Positions 29,149 through 37,749 of a stretch of DNA of 64,000 nucleotides are shown piece by piece. Position numbers and translations under genes: made by a program. Position 1 is the stretch's first letter; each line of letters begins with the position of its first letter. The notes under the pieces are model-generated. The model ran no database searches and was not told the origin of the DNA. It saw nothing but the letters and a program-made list of their open reading frames with translations. This DNA comes from Amycolatopsis jiangsuensis. Its GTDB lineage: Bacteria; Actinomycetota; Actinomycetes; Mycobacteriales; Pseudonocardiaceae. Location of the stretch: the NCBI RefSeq assembly GCF_014204865.1, contig NZ_JACHMG010000001.1:3250501-3314500 (forward strand). The letters run 5' to 3'.

Positions 29149-31269
29149 GTGTCGGAACCCCGGGTGAGGCGGGCGGAGATCGCCGTCGAGCAGGCGCACG
29201 TCGACCGGGTCTACACGCGGCTGGCGGAGCTGCGTGCCCAGGCCGAGGCGATGCGGGCGAAGGGCTACGAACTCGGCCAGGGCGCCCAGCGCGAGGCGAT
29301 CTTCGAGCAGGCCTCCATGCTCTTCGAGCGCGACATGATGGTCTACCACGCCAACCAGACCCTGCAGACGCTCGATGCGGAGTACGAGGGCCTGGTGTTC
29401 GGCCGGCTCGACCATCGTGACCGCGAGCGGATCTACGTGGGCCGGCTCGGGATCCGCGACACCGAGTTCGACAACCTCGTCACCGACTGGCGCGCCCCGG
29501 CGGCTGCCGCGTTCTACCAGGCCACCGCCGAGGAGCCGATGGACGTGGTGCGCCGCCGCGTGATCCGCTGCTCCGGGCAGAACGTGCTCGACGTGGACGA
29601 CGACGTGCTGATCGCCGACGCCGTGCCCGAAGACATGCAGATCGTCGGCGAAGGCGCGCTGATGGCCGCGCTCGGTCGTGCGCGCGGCGAGAAGATGCGC
29701 GACATCGTCGCCACGATCCAGAAAGAGCAGGACGAGGTCATCCGCGCACCGTGGCGGGGGGTCACGGAGATCACCGGTGGCCCGGGCACCGGCAAGACCG
29801 CGGTCGCCCTGCACCGTGCCGCGTACCTGCTCTACAGGTATCGCCGTCAGCTCGGCGGTGCGGGAGTGCTCGTGATCGGGCCGTCGGGCGTCTTCACCAG
29901 CTATATCTCGCGCGTGCTGCCGTCGATGGGCGAGACGAACGTCGAGCTGCGCGCGCTCGGCGAAGTACTCGACGGGCTCGAAGCGACCCGGCAGGACACC
30001 TCCGCGCTCGCGGCGGTCAAGGGCTCACTGCGGATGCGGAAGGTGTTGCTGCGCGCGTTGCGGGACACGCCGCCCGAGGCGCCTGACGAGCTGCGCATCG
30101 TCTACCGCGGCGAGGTCCTGAAGCTCGCCGGGCGGGAGCTGGAGAAGGTGCGGCGCAAGGCGCACACCCAGGGCGCGCCGCCGAACCGTTCCCGCGTACG
30201 GGTCGCGGAGCTGCTGCTCGCCGCGCTCGCGGACAAGGCGGAGGAGTACGCGAAGGCGGACGGGAAGGAGATCGACCGCGCGGAGTTGATCACCGACCTC
30301 GGCGAGCGGATCGACTTCCACCGCTTCCTGGTCGTGTGGTGGCCGGTGCTGTACCCGGCGCAGGTGCTCAAGTGGCTGGGCGAGGAGAAGCGGCTCGCCG
30401 CGGCCGCGAAGGGCGTGCTGAGCCGGGCCGAGATCAGCCTGCTGGCGGCCGATTTCGCGGACCGGGCGCGGGGGTGGTCGGTGGCCGACGTGGCGCTGCT
30501 CGACGAGCTGCGCGTCCTGGTCGGGCCGGAGCCGAAGCGCCGTCGCAGGCAGACCGTGGTCGAGGTCGAGCCGGACCGCACCGGCGGCGGTACCCCGCAC
30601 CGTCCGGAGCACTACGACGAGTACTCGCACGTCGTGGTCGACGAATCGCAGGACCTGTCGCCGATGCAGTGGCGCATGGTCGGACGCCGCGGCAAGTACG
30701 CGAGCTGGACCGTGGTGGGCGATCCGGTGCAGAGCTCGTGGCCGGATCCCGGCGAGGCGGCGCAGGCACGGGACCAGGCGTTCGGGACGAAGACCGCCCG
30801 TCGCCGGTACACGCTGCGCACGAACTACCGGAATTCGGCGGAGATCTTCGAGCTTGCGGCGAAGGTGGTGACCGGGCACGCGCAGGCCGAAGAGCTGCCC
30901 GCGGCGGTGCGCACCACGGGGATCGCCCCCGAGGTCCGGCCGGTCGACGCCGCGGCGCTGGCGACGGCCACGCAGGCCGCGGTCAAGGAGCTGCTCGGCG
31001 CGGTGGAAGGCACCGTGGGCGTGATCACCGCGATGGACCGCGTCGGCGAGGTCAGCGGCTGGCTGAGCGGTCAGGCCGACGAGCGTCTGAAAGTCGTGGG
31101 CAGCCTCGACTCGAAGGGCCTGGAGTACGACGCGGTGGTGCTGGTGGAGCCGATGGAGCTGGTCACCGAGTCCTCGACCGGGCGCCGGGTGCTGTACGTG
31201 GCGCTCACCCGCGCCACCCAGCATCTGATCGTGCTCGCCTCGGACCCGGACTGGCTACCAGCGTCCTGA
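29149..31269 (+). CDS. helD: HelD-family RNA-polymerase-associated helicase-like ATPase
   Basis: The 706-aa protein has an N-terminal antiparallel coiled coil (about 1-80). Next come the UvrD-like ATPase with Walker [16 protein letters not shown] (about 205-219) and Walker [15 protein letters not shown], and helicase motifs [22 protein letters not shown] and [11 protein letters not shown]. HelD proteins release stalled RNA polymerase. The actinobacterial HelR subset also displaces rifamycins. I looked upstream for the 19-bp rifamycin-associated element and did not see it, so a resistance role is not supported here. Start GTG 29149 has GAGGAG. It is divergent from rsmD and opens the accessory block that splits the rsmD-pyc neighbourhood. 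Confidence 0.92.
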   Translation: MSEPRVRRAEIAVEQAHVDRVYTRLAELRAQAEAMRAKGYELGQGAQREAIFEQASMLFERDMMVYHANQTLQTLDAEYEGLVFGRLDHRDRERIYVGRLGIRDTEFDNLVTDWRAPAAAAFYQATAEEPMDVVRRRVIRCSGQNVLDVDDDVLIADAVPEDMQIVGEGALMAALGRARGEKMRDIVATIQKEQDEVIRAPWRGVTEITGGPGTGKTAVALHRAAYLLYRYRRQLGGAGVLVIGPSGVFTSYISRVLPSMGETNVELRALGEVLDGLEATRQDTSALAAVKGSLRMRKVLLRALRDTPPEAPDELRIVYRGEVLKLAGRELEKVRRKAHTQGAPPNRSRVRVAELLLAALADKAEEYAKADGKEIDRAELITDLGERIDFHRFLVVWWPVLYPAQVLKWLGEEKRLAAAAKGVLSRAEISLLAADFADRARGWSVADVALLDELRVLVGPEPKRRRRQTVVEVEPDRTGGGTPHRPEHYDEYSHVVVDESQDLSPMQWRMVGRRGKYASWTVVGDPVQSSWPDPGEAAQARDQAFGTKTARRRYTLRTNYRNSAEIFELAAKVVTGHAQAEELPAAVRTTGIAPEVRPVDAAALATATQAAVKELLGAVEGTVGVITAMDRVGEVSGWLSGQADERLKVVGSLDSKGLEYDAVVLVEPMELVTESSTGRRVLYVALTRATQHLIVLASDPDWLPAS

Positions 31270-31960
31270 CGGCTTCGCCACTCAGCGGCGAGGCCCGGGC
31301 AAGCCACCCTCGTCGTCGCGCACTAGAGCCCCACGACCTGCTCTTGCTCACCACGTCACCGCGCGCAACAGCCCCACAACCTGGCCGTGCCCACTCCGGC
31401 CCCAGCCTGACCACCAAACCCCGGCACCATCCTGCAGCCTCGCCACTCGGCGGCAAGGACCGGAAACCCACCACCTCATCACCCACTACAGCCCCGCACC
31501 CTGCTCGTGCTCACCCCGGCCCGGAACTGGCCACCAGCGTCCTGACGCCTTCGTCACGGCTTCACCACTCAGCGACGAAGATCTGAGAAGCCACCACCTC
31601 GTCGCGCGCTGCAGCCCCACCACTCGACCGTGCTCATTCCGGCTCCAGCCTGGCCGCCAGAGTCCTGACGCCATCATGCGGCTTCGCCACTCAACGGCAA
31701 CGACCCGGAAACCCACCACGTCACCGCGCGCCGCAACCCCGCAACTTGCTCATGCCCACCCCGGCCCGGGCTGGCCACCAGCACCCCGACACCATCCTGC
31801 AGCCTCGCCACTCAACGGCAAGTACCCGAGGAACCACCACGTCCTCACCCGCTGCAACCCCGCAAACTGCTCATGCCCACCCCGGCTCCAGCTTGGCCGC
31901 CACGCCTCTGACGCCATCGAGAGGCAACGTCACCCACGCACGAGCGAGATCCCGGGAAGG
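31262..31960. repeat. Degenerate repeat array B, 121-122-bp period, 5 units
   Basis: The core CTTCGCCACTCAACGGCAA (with changes) recurs with CRCCACT at 31276, 31441, 31563, 31685 and 31806; the spacings are 165, 122, 122 and 121 bp. Between cores each unit carries GCARCCCCGCAACYTGCTC and CCCCGGCYCNGNCTGGCCACCAG. The same 17-bp core marks array A 14 kb away, but the rest of the unit differs. The array fills the whole 720-bp gap between helD and the luciferase-like gene. No start or ribosome site supports a gene inside it. Confidence 0.85.
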
Positions 31961-31990
31961 GAACCGGCCCATCGTGCGTTGCACCCGGAT

Positions 31991-32986
31991 GTGACTTCGC
32001 TGCCTGACGTGCCCCTGTCCGTGCTCGATCTCTCCCCCGTCTCGGACGGGGCCGGGGTCGGCGACGCACTGCGCAACACGATCGACCTCGCCCGGCACGC
32101 CGAACGGCTCGGCTACCAGCGCTACTGGCTCGCCGAGCACCACAACATGCCGGGCATCGCCAGCTCGGCCACGGTGGTGCTGATCGGGCACGTGGCCGAT
32201 GCCACCGAAACCATCCGGGTCGGCTCGGGCGGCATCATGCTGCCCAACCACGCGCCGCTGGTGGTGGCCGAGCAGTTCGGCACGCTGGAGGCGTTCCACC
32301 CCGGCCGGATCGACCTGGGGCTCGGCCGTGCCCCGGGCACCGACCAGCGCACCGCGCTCGCGCTGCGCGGCCCGGGCGGGCTGTCCGCGGAGAACTTCCC
32401 CGAGCAGCTGATGGAGCTCGTCGACTACTTCGACCACGACCCGGCGCGTGGTGTCAACGCGGTGCCCGCGGAGGGGAACAAGCCCGCGGTGTGGCTGCTC
32501 GGCTCGTCCGGCTTCAGCGCGCAGCTCGCCGGACGGCTCGGTCTGCCGTTCTCGTTCGCGCACCACTTCGCGGCCGAGAACACCTTGCCGGCCGTGCGGC
32601 TGTACCGGGAGAACTTCCGCCCGTCGGAAGTGCTTTCGGAGCCACACGTGATGCTCGGCGTCTCCGTGGTGGCCGCCGACACCGACGAACGCGCGGAATT
32701 CCTGGCCGGCCCGAGCGGCCTGACGTTCCTCAGCCTGCGCCGTGGCCGGCCGATCGCCCTGCCGACGCCGGAGGAAGCCGCGGAGTACCCGTACACGGAG
32801 ACGGACCGGGCGTTTCTCGCGCAACGCTTCGGGTCGGGCATCATCGGCTCGCCGGAGACCGTCCGGAAGGGGCTGGAGCAGCTGCTCGCCGACACGGACG
32901 CGGACGAGCTGATGGTCACCACCATGGTCCACGGGCACTCCGACCGCGTGCGCTCGTACGAGATCGTCGCGGATCTCACGAACTGA
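31991..32986 (+). CDS. Luciferase-like (LLM) flavin-dependent oxidoreductase
   Basis: The 331-aa protein belongs to the bacterial-luciferase-like group: [15 protein letters not shown] at the start, [53 protein letters not shown] and AHHFAAENT. It probably uses reduced F420 or FMNH2; the substrate is unknown. It starts at GTG 31991 with a poor ribosome site, immediately after repeat array B. Its stop overlaps the next ATG (TGATG), so the following hydrolase is translated from the same mRNA. Confidence 0.85.
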   Translation: MTSLPDVPLSVLDLSPVSDGAGVGDALRNTIDLARHAERLGYQRYWLAEHHNMPGIASSATVVLIGHVADATETIRVGSGGIMLPNHAPLVVAEQFGTLEAFHPGRIDLGLGRAPGTDQRTALALRGPGGLSAENFPEQLMELVDYFDHDPARGVNAVPAEGNKPAVWLLGSSGFSAQLAGRLGLPFSFAHHFAAENTLPAVRLYRENFRPSEVLSEPHVMLGVSVVAADTDERAEFLAGPSGLTFLSLRRGRPIALPTPEEAAEYPYTETDRAFLAQRFGSGIIGSPETVRKGLEQLLADTDADELMVTTMVHGHSDRVRSYEIVADLTN

Positions 32987-33789
32987 TGCCCGTCTTCACC
33001 TGGCGCGGCCAGGACGTGCGGTGGTCCCGCCAGGGGGCGGGGCCGCCGCTCGTGTTCTGTCACGGCACACCGTGGTCGTCGAAGCTGTGGGAGCCGATCG
33101 CCCGCACCTTCGCGCGGGACCACACGGTGTACCTGTGGGACATGCCGGGCTACGGCGAGTCCACGATGGCCGAGGGGCAGGACGTTTCGCTGGCCGCGCA
33201 GGGCGAGACGTTCGCCGCGCTGCTGGAGCACTGCGGCCTGACCGAGCCCGACGTCGTAGCACACGACTACGGCGGCGCAGTCAGCCTGCGCGCCAACCTG
33301 CTGCACGGCGCGCGCTACCGTTCGCTGGTCCTCGTGGACGTCGTCGCGCTCGCACCGTGGGGGTCGGAGTTCTTCCGCCTCGTCGCCGACAACGCGGCGG
33401 TGTTCGCCCAGCTACCGCCGACGTTGCACGAAGCGCTGGTACGCGAGTACATCGCGGGCGCCGCACACCGCCCCCTCCCGGAGGAGGCGCACGACCTGCT
33501 CACCCGCCCCTGGCTGGGCGAGACCGGACAGGCCGCGTTCTACCGGCAGATCGCCCAGGCGGACCAGCGCTACACCGACGAGATCGAACCACACTACGGC
33601 GACATCACGTTTCCAACGCTGGTGGTCTGGGGCACCGAGGACACCTGGATCCCGGCCGACCGCGCACACCGCCTCGCCGAACTGATCCCGGACGCCGGAC
33701 TGGAACTCGTCGACGCCGCCGGCCACCTGATCCAGCTCGACGCGCCGGCCGCCCTCACCGCCGTACTGCACCGCTGGCTCGCCCGCTGA
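32986..33789 (+). CDS. Alpha/beta hydrolase of the dehalogenase/epoxide hydrolase class
   Basis: The 267-aa product has the oxyanion HGTPWSS, and its nucleophile elbow is [12 protein letters not shown] with aspartate in place of serine, as in haloalkane dehalogenases and epoxide hydrolases. The acid ([11 protein letters not shown]) and the histidine ([11 protein letters not shown]) complete the triad. A helical cap lies between residues about 125 and 190. It is translationally coupled to the LLM oxidoreductase, which suggests consecutive steps on one small molecule. Repeat array C follows its stop directly. Confidence 0.88.
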   Translation: MPVFTWRGQDVRWSRQGAGPPLVFCHGTPWSSKLWEPIARTFARDHTVYLWDMPGYGESTMAEGQDVSLAAQGETFAALLEHCGLTEPDVVAHDYGGAVSLRANLLHGARYRSLVLVDVVALAPWGSEFFRLVADNAAVFAQLPPTLHEALVREYIAGAAHRPLPEEAHDLLTRPWLGETGQAAFYRQIAQADQRYTDEIEPHYGDITFPTLVVWGTEDTWIPADRAHRLAELIPDAGLELVDAAGHLIQLDAPAALTAVLHRWLAR

Positions 33790-33807
33790 CCTGCTGCGGC
33801 CAGCTGA

Positions 33808-34105
33808 GTTCCTTCAGCCCGGAGCGCCCTCCGACGGTTCGCTGCGGACTGAAGCGCCTGTCCACTGAACTCCTACCGCCGGAGATTCCCTCGACTGAGT
33901 CACTGCTGGCTGGAGTGCCCGTCGGCGGTTTGCTGCGAACTGAAGTACGCGTCCCGTGAACCCCTACAGCCGGAGCGCCCTCGGCTAAACCCCTGCAGCC
34001 GGGATGCCCGTCGGGCTGGCTTGCTGGGAGCTGGCGCGCCGTCCGCTGCCCCCAGCCGAAGATCCGTCGGATGAGTCCCTACTGGCCGGCATTACTCAGC
34101 TACGG
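33808..34105. repeat. Degenerate minisatellite array C, about 30-bp period, 10 units
   Basis: Ten head-to-tail units of 26-32 bp begin at 33808, 33837, 33869, 33899, 33929, 33960, 33989, 34020, 34049 and 34075. The approximate consensus is G-T-C-C-C-T-G-C-N-G-C-C-G-G-A-G-N-G-C-C then CGTCGGCTGA. Units alternate between GCCGGAG and GACTGAAG in the centre, so older higher-order copying is likely. More diverged units may continue to about 34210. Each copy differs at several sites, so it is old or not kept homogeneous. It starts 18 bp after the hydrolase stop. Confidence 0.75.
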
Positions 34106-34364
34106 AGCAGCTGCTGCGCGACGTACCGATGCACGGGATGTCTGCGTCCGAAGTACCCGCTCGTTGGATCTGCACCGCCCACAGCAGTCGCCCGTGGAAT
34201 CCCTCACCGCTGTCGATGCCGGCGTGCTCGGTACGGGATTTCACAATCACGATCCAGGAGTGGCGTCCCAGGCAGTACCCAGCCAACTGACCCATCCACC
34301 ACACCAGCTGCCAAGACTCAGTCGACTATGCAGCCCCACATGTGCGAAACCTCGCCCGCCACAG

Positions 34365-34435
34365 CACCGCAAGACCCCGCCGACCTCGCACGGCCCCGCC
34401 CACCGCAAGACCCCGCCCACCGCACGGCCCCGCGA
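34365..34435. repeat. Two-copy 36-bp tandem repeat
   Basis: CACCGCAAGACCCCGCC...CGCACGGCCCCGC occurs at 34365-34400 and again at 34401-34435 with few changes. The surrounding gap (34106-34520) otherwise shows no gene. Confidence 0.7.
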
Positions 34436-34518
34436 GCTTCGCTCAGCACGCGGTCCAGTGACGTAGAGCCTGCCGCTGCCCACCCGGCCGCAGCCGGGCG
34501 CACTGTCGTGTCCCCTTC

Positions 34519-34577
34519 AGCCGTTGCCGTTCATCGGCGACAACCGGTCGCCGATCGGTGGCCACTGCATGGCAAGG
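34519..34577. repeat. Two solitary, opposed copies of the array A/B core
   Basis: On the minus strand 34519-34540 reads CGCCGATGAACGGCAACGGC, close to unit 1 of array A (CGCCACTGAACGGCAACGCC). On the plus strand 34557-34577 reads GGTGGCCACTGCATGGCAAGG, close to array B cores. They lie 12 bp before the operator of the next gene. Confidence 0.5.
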
Positions 34578-34588
34578 TCACCAGTCGT

Positions 34589-34612
34589 CTTGTAGCATGT
34601 GCTTGATACAAG
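34589..34612. promoter_or_regulatory. GntR-type operator CTTGTA-N12-TACAAG
   Basis: Inverted repeat CTTGTA (34589-34594) and TACAAG (34607-34612), 15 bp before the membrane-protein ATG. Wide-spaced TTGTA/TACAA sites suit the small YtrA-type GntR repressor encoded by the second gene of this operon; the match is inferred. Confidence 0.6.
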
Positions 34613-34627
34613 GATGAGGAGTTCACC

Positions 34628-35368
34628 ATGTCCCTCGAGAACACACTGGCCGTTGCGATCTTTGCCGGCTTGTTCGGCCTCGCCATCCTCATCGTGTTGT
34701 GGCCCGGCGATCGGCAAGGTGCCCGGCTGCTCACCAAGTGGGGCCTGCCCGAGCCGAACCCGGACCAGGTGGCCGTCGCGGTGCGCTACCTGCGCCGCCG
34801 CCGCTTCTGGTATCCGTGGCTGTTCATCGGGCTTCCTCTCATCCCGCAGCCGAAGTCGTTTCCGACGGCCGACGGCATCGGCTTGTTCGTGATCGTGGTG
34901 CTCCTCGGCGGGCTCATTGCCGAAGCAGTCGCGCAGCGTCCATCGCGGCAACCGCGGAGAGAAGCTGTGCTCACCACTCGCCGGGTACTCGATTTCGCCC
35001 CGCTGTGGGCGATCGTCGTCGCCGGCTTGGCCGAGCTCGCCGCTGTGGTCCATCTCGCCGTTTCGGGGCAATGGCCGTTGCTCGGCCTGGTCCTCGTCGT
35101 GGCGGCCGCGGCGTGGGTCATCGTGCTCCTCGCGGTGCGCCGGCCCTCCACCGGCGACGGCCAAGTCGACATGGCGCTGCGAACCCGCAGCGCGCGGGTC
35201 GCGCTCGGCCTCGCAACCGGGACCGCCGCGATGGTCGGCTGGACCAACGGGAACTCGTTCCCGACGTTCTTGGCGTTCGTGGTGACGCTCGCCGCGTTCT
35301 CCGCGATAGCGGGCCCGCCACCGCGGAAGTCGAAGAAGAATCGAGCCACCGCCGCGACGGCACGGTAG
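34628..35368 (+). CDS. Multi-pass membrane protein of unknown function
   Basis: The 246-aa protein has about six hydrophobic helices (near 5-25, 62-78, 84-102, 122-142, 146-168 and 192-228) and a basic C-terminal tail. I recognise no family motif; PLIPQPKSFPTADG and the TRRVLDFAPLWAIV segment are the most distinctive parts. It starts at ATG 34628 with GAGGAG 6 nt upstream. It is followed after 15 bp by a GntR regulator and preceded by a matching operator. It is therefore probably a stress- or drug-inducible membrane component, like the small permeases in other YtrA-type operons. No ABC ATPase is present. Confidence 0.75.
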   Translation: MSLENTLAVAIFAGLFGLAILIVLWPGDRQGARLLTKWGLPEPNPDQVAVAVRYLRRRRFWYPWLFIGLPLIPQPKSFPTADGIGLFVIVVLLGGLIAEAVAQRPSRQPRREAVLTTRRVLDFAPLWAIVVAGLAELAAVVHLAVSGQWPLLGLVLVVAAAAWVIVLLAVRRPSTGDGQVDMALRTRSARVALGLATGTAAMVGWTNGNSFPTFLAFVVTLAAFSAIAGPPPRKSKKNRATAATAR

Positions 35369-35383
35369 ATGACGGCCCACTAG

Positions 35384-35776
35384 ATGCCGCTACGAGTGAT
35401 CGTCGACGCCGAGAGCGGCGTTCCGCCGTGGCGCCAGGTACACGACCAGATCATCCGCGCCATCACGACCGGAGCGCTCCCCCGCGACGCGCGACTGCCG
35501 CCGATCCGGCAACTTTCCCGCGACCTCGGGCTGGCGTCCGGCACCGTGGCCCGGGTCTACCGCGAACTCGAGACCGCTGGCTGGGTGACAACCGCGCGGG
35601 CACGCGGAACCATCGTCACCGGACCGGCCAAACGGCCGGAGCCCGCCACGCTACTGCGTGACGCCGCCACCGAGTACGCACTTCGCGCCCGCGAACTCGG
35701 CGTCGAGCAGGCAACGGCTGTCGACGCCGTCCGATTGGCGCTGGAAAACGCCAGCGCGGACACGCCGCGGCACTGA
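35384..35776 (+). CDS. Small GntR-family repressor (YtrA-like)
   Basis: The 130-aa protein has a GntR winged helix (VPPWRQVHDQIIRAITTGAL, ARLPPIRQLSRDLGLASGTVARVYRELETAGWV, then RARGTIV). A short helical tail of about 50 residues is too small for a ligand-binding domain. That size and form is the YtrA subgroup. It follows the membrane protein by 15 bp and likely represses its own operon through the CTTGTA/TACAAG site. Confidence 0.88.
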   Translation: MPLRVIVDAESGVPPWRQVHDQIIRAITTGALPRDARLPPIRQLSRDLGLASGTVARVYRELETAGWVTTARARGTIVTGPAKRPEPATLLRDAATEYALRARELGVEQATAVDAVRLALENASADTPRH

Positions 35777-35937
35777 GGCCGGTGCTCTCCGTGAAAGCGG
35801 GGGAACCTCAGACACTCGCCCCCCAGCAACCGTGTGTCGTAACTGGACACCGGATGGCCGACCGCTCGCGCGATCCGCTCCCCCGAGAAGCTGCTGGAGA
35901 CAGAAAACCCTCGCATGGCGGTGCGCACGGCTGAAAC

Positions 35938-36420
35938 CCGCGAAGCGACTGCACTCGACTGATCCACTGCGCGGCAACCGCAGCCGGACGAATGACCGCG
36001 CAGCAACCACAGCCAGCTGATTCCCGCACAGCGACCGCAGGCGGCCAAGCCACACGAAGCCATGCGGACGACCAAACTGCCGCAAGACGCCGTAGCCAGC
36101 CAGGCCCCGACGAAGCAGCGCAGAAGAACTCAGCTGCCACGACGCGGCCAAATCCAGCGAAACAGCGCACACAGCCAAGCTCAGCAGCCACGACGGCGTC
36201 CAAACCTGGCGAAGCAGCGCCCAGTCAAGCCCAGTAGCCACCACGCACGGACGAACCCGCACAGCGGCGCGCGTGTGACTAAGACTCTGGGCAGACCCTA
36301 AGTCCCGCAAAGCCACCACACGCGGCTGAACCGCAAAGCGGCGCGCGGCTAAGCCCAACGAAGCCGTCCACACGGACAAGCCCGCGAAGCAACACAGCCG
36401 ACGAGCTCCCGCAAGGCGAG
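35938..36420. repeat. Degenerate repeat array D, 29-bp then about 51-bp period
   Basis: Four 28-29-bp units begin at 35938, 35967, 35996 and 36024, each opening CYGCRMRGCRACYGCAGYC. Beyond them a longer unit takes over: CAGCWGCCACGACG...CCAAAYCNRGCGAARCAGCGC starts at 36131, 36182 and 36232 (51 and 50 bp apart). Related copies occur at 36310 and 36361 (51 bp apart) and weaker ones before 36131. The motif GCGAAGCRRCGC runs through both. It lies between convergent genes (GntR + and arginase -). Confidence 0.7.
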
Positions 36421-36829
36421 CGCCCACGTCTCAGCTCCCCCGGAGCAGCTACGAGCAGCCGGCCCCGGGGTAGGCAATGTCGACAAGGTAGCTCTGGTCA
36501 AGCAGCTCGCGCAGCGGTAACCCCAGCATCGGGCTTTCCGGCAGCCGTTTGCCGGCAATCAGCGTCACTCCCGAGTACGCGACCCACAATGATCAAAGTT
36601 GCTCACACAGCTGTGGCAATCCGATCAGCTTCAGGTGCGCTCCCGGAAAGCTGATGTCAAGAGCGACCGGAGCAGCTTCCCGTCGCCCATCCGGCCGGCG
36701 CGGTTTTCGCCGTTCTGCGAACCATCTCCCACACGGTTGCGGGCACACCTCCTTCTGCCCGTGCGGTCCCGCGGTTCACTCACCGGACGAGACTGGAAAG
36801 ACCGGCCTCGGCGCGAACACGTGACTGAA
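36421..36829. other. Spacer after array D, no gene seen
   Basis: About 400 bp between the array and the arginase-family stop codon. Short open frames (for example 36549-36824 on the plus strand) have no ribosome site, domain or typical codon pattern. Confidence 0.5.
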
Positions 36830-37627
36830 TTAGCTTCTCGTCAGCACCCTCCCCACTGCGGCCACGATCGGTTCCAAAACGCCAATCTCCGTGCCCACGC
36901 ACTCCGTGATACCTGCGCCGACGACGTCCATTCCGGACAGTTCGTCGACTGCCGCGACCAGTTCTCCGATCGAGCGACCACCCGGCTCCGGGCAGTTCAC
37001 CCCGCCGAATTCTTCGGGATCGAGGACGTCCAAGTCCAGGTGCAGATAGACCTGGTCCACGCCGGCCGCGCGCAACGAGCCGGTGACGTCTTCGGTTCGC
37101 ACCGCGAGCCCATCGGTGATGGCGCGCTGCTCCTCAGGATCCAAGTGGCGAGTACCGAAAAGCGCCGCCTGGCCCCGTTCAACCGCCGGCTCTGCGGAGA
37201 ACTCCTTGTCCCCCTCTCCGAGTAACGAGCGCAGAACCATGCCGTGGAAGGCGCCCGAGGGCGACGAGCCCGCAGTGTTGAGATCCGCGTGCGCATCGAA
37301 CCATGCGACGCCGAGGCCGGATCCGTAGCGGAAACGGGCAACGCTGACCGGAAGCAGCTCCACGCCGCAGTCGCCGCCGATGGTGAGCACCGGACCTTCC
37401 GGTGCTTCCAGGGCAGTCAGATGTGCCTGCCGGTTCGGGCCGGTGAGCATCGTCCGGTTGGCGATACCGGCCACGACGCCGGACGCCGCGGTGTCCTGGC
37501 GGACGTGGTGCACCGGCAGGCCGAGCACGTGCCCGGCCAGTTCGGAAAGCGCAAGGCAGCCCTCGACCAGCCCCCGAGCCCGGGGACCGATCGCGCCCTG
37601 CCACTGCGGCACCGCGTTGATCAGCAT
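36830..37627 (-). CDS. Arginase/agmatinase-family hydrolase with an atypical metal ligand
   Basis: The 265-aa protein has the ureohydrolase fold: TIGGDCGVEL (84-87 and on), WFDAHADLNT (D111, H113, D115), GAFHGMVL (H128) and HLDLDVLDPEEF (D198, D200, D203). The first Mn ligand is normally the His of GGDH; here it is C87. This variant occurs in an actinobacterial branch whose substrate I cannot name, so arginase itself should not be assumed. It starts at ATG 37627, 44 bp beyond the palindromic terminator of pyc. Confidence 0.82.
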   Translation of the reverse strand: MLINAVPQWQGAIGPRARGLVEGCLALSELAGHVLGLPVHHVRQDTAASGVVAGIANRTMLTGPNRQAHLTALEAPEGPVLTIGGDCGVELLPVSVARFRYGSGLGVAWFDAHADLNTAGSSPSGAFHGMVLRSLLGEGDKEFSAEPAVERGQAALFGTRHLDPEEQRAITDGLAVRTEDVTGSLRAAGVDQVYLHLDLDVLDPEEFGGVNCPEPGGRSIGELVAAVDELSGMDVVGAGITECVGTEIGVLEPIVAAVGRVLTRS

Positions 37628-37671
37628 GAGATCGACGCTAGCGCGATCACCGCCGCCATGGCGAGTCCAGC

Positions 37672-37727
37672 TTGTAGCGATGGGCCCTTTCGCACCGACG
37701 TCGGTGCGAAAGGGCCCATCGCTACAA
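37672..37727. terminator. 56-bp perfect palindrome after pyc
   Basis: Two 28-bp arms with no loop, centred at 37699.5 (centre CACCGAC/GTCGGTG; ends TTGTAGCGATGG / CCATCGCTACAA). It lies 22 bp after the pyc stop and 44 bp before the arginase-family start, both minus strand. It is very likely an intrinsic terminator; a full cruciform is also possible. Confidence 0.8.
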
Positions 37728-37749
37728 ACAAAACTGGCGCGGCGGACCG

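Noticed and set aside
31676..31990. N-terminal extension of the LLM oxidoreductase into array B
   Set aside because: The frame is open upstream, but the sequence is repeat DNA and the family start ([10 protein letters not shown]) fits the GTG at 31991.
33808..34105. CRISPR array (about 30-bp period)
   Set aside because: Units are all related along their whole length with no constant repeat plus unique spacers, and no cas gene is in the window.
36549..36824. 91-codon plus-strand frame beside array D
   Set aside because: No ribosome site, composition unlike the real genes, no domain; part of a non-coding spacer.
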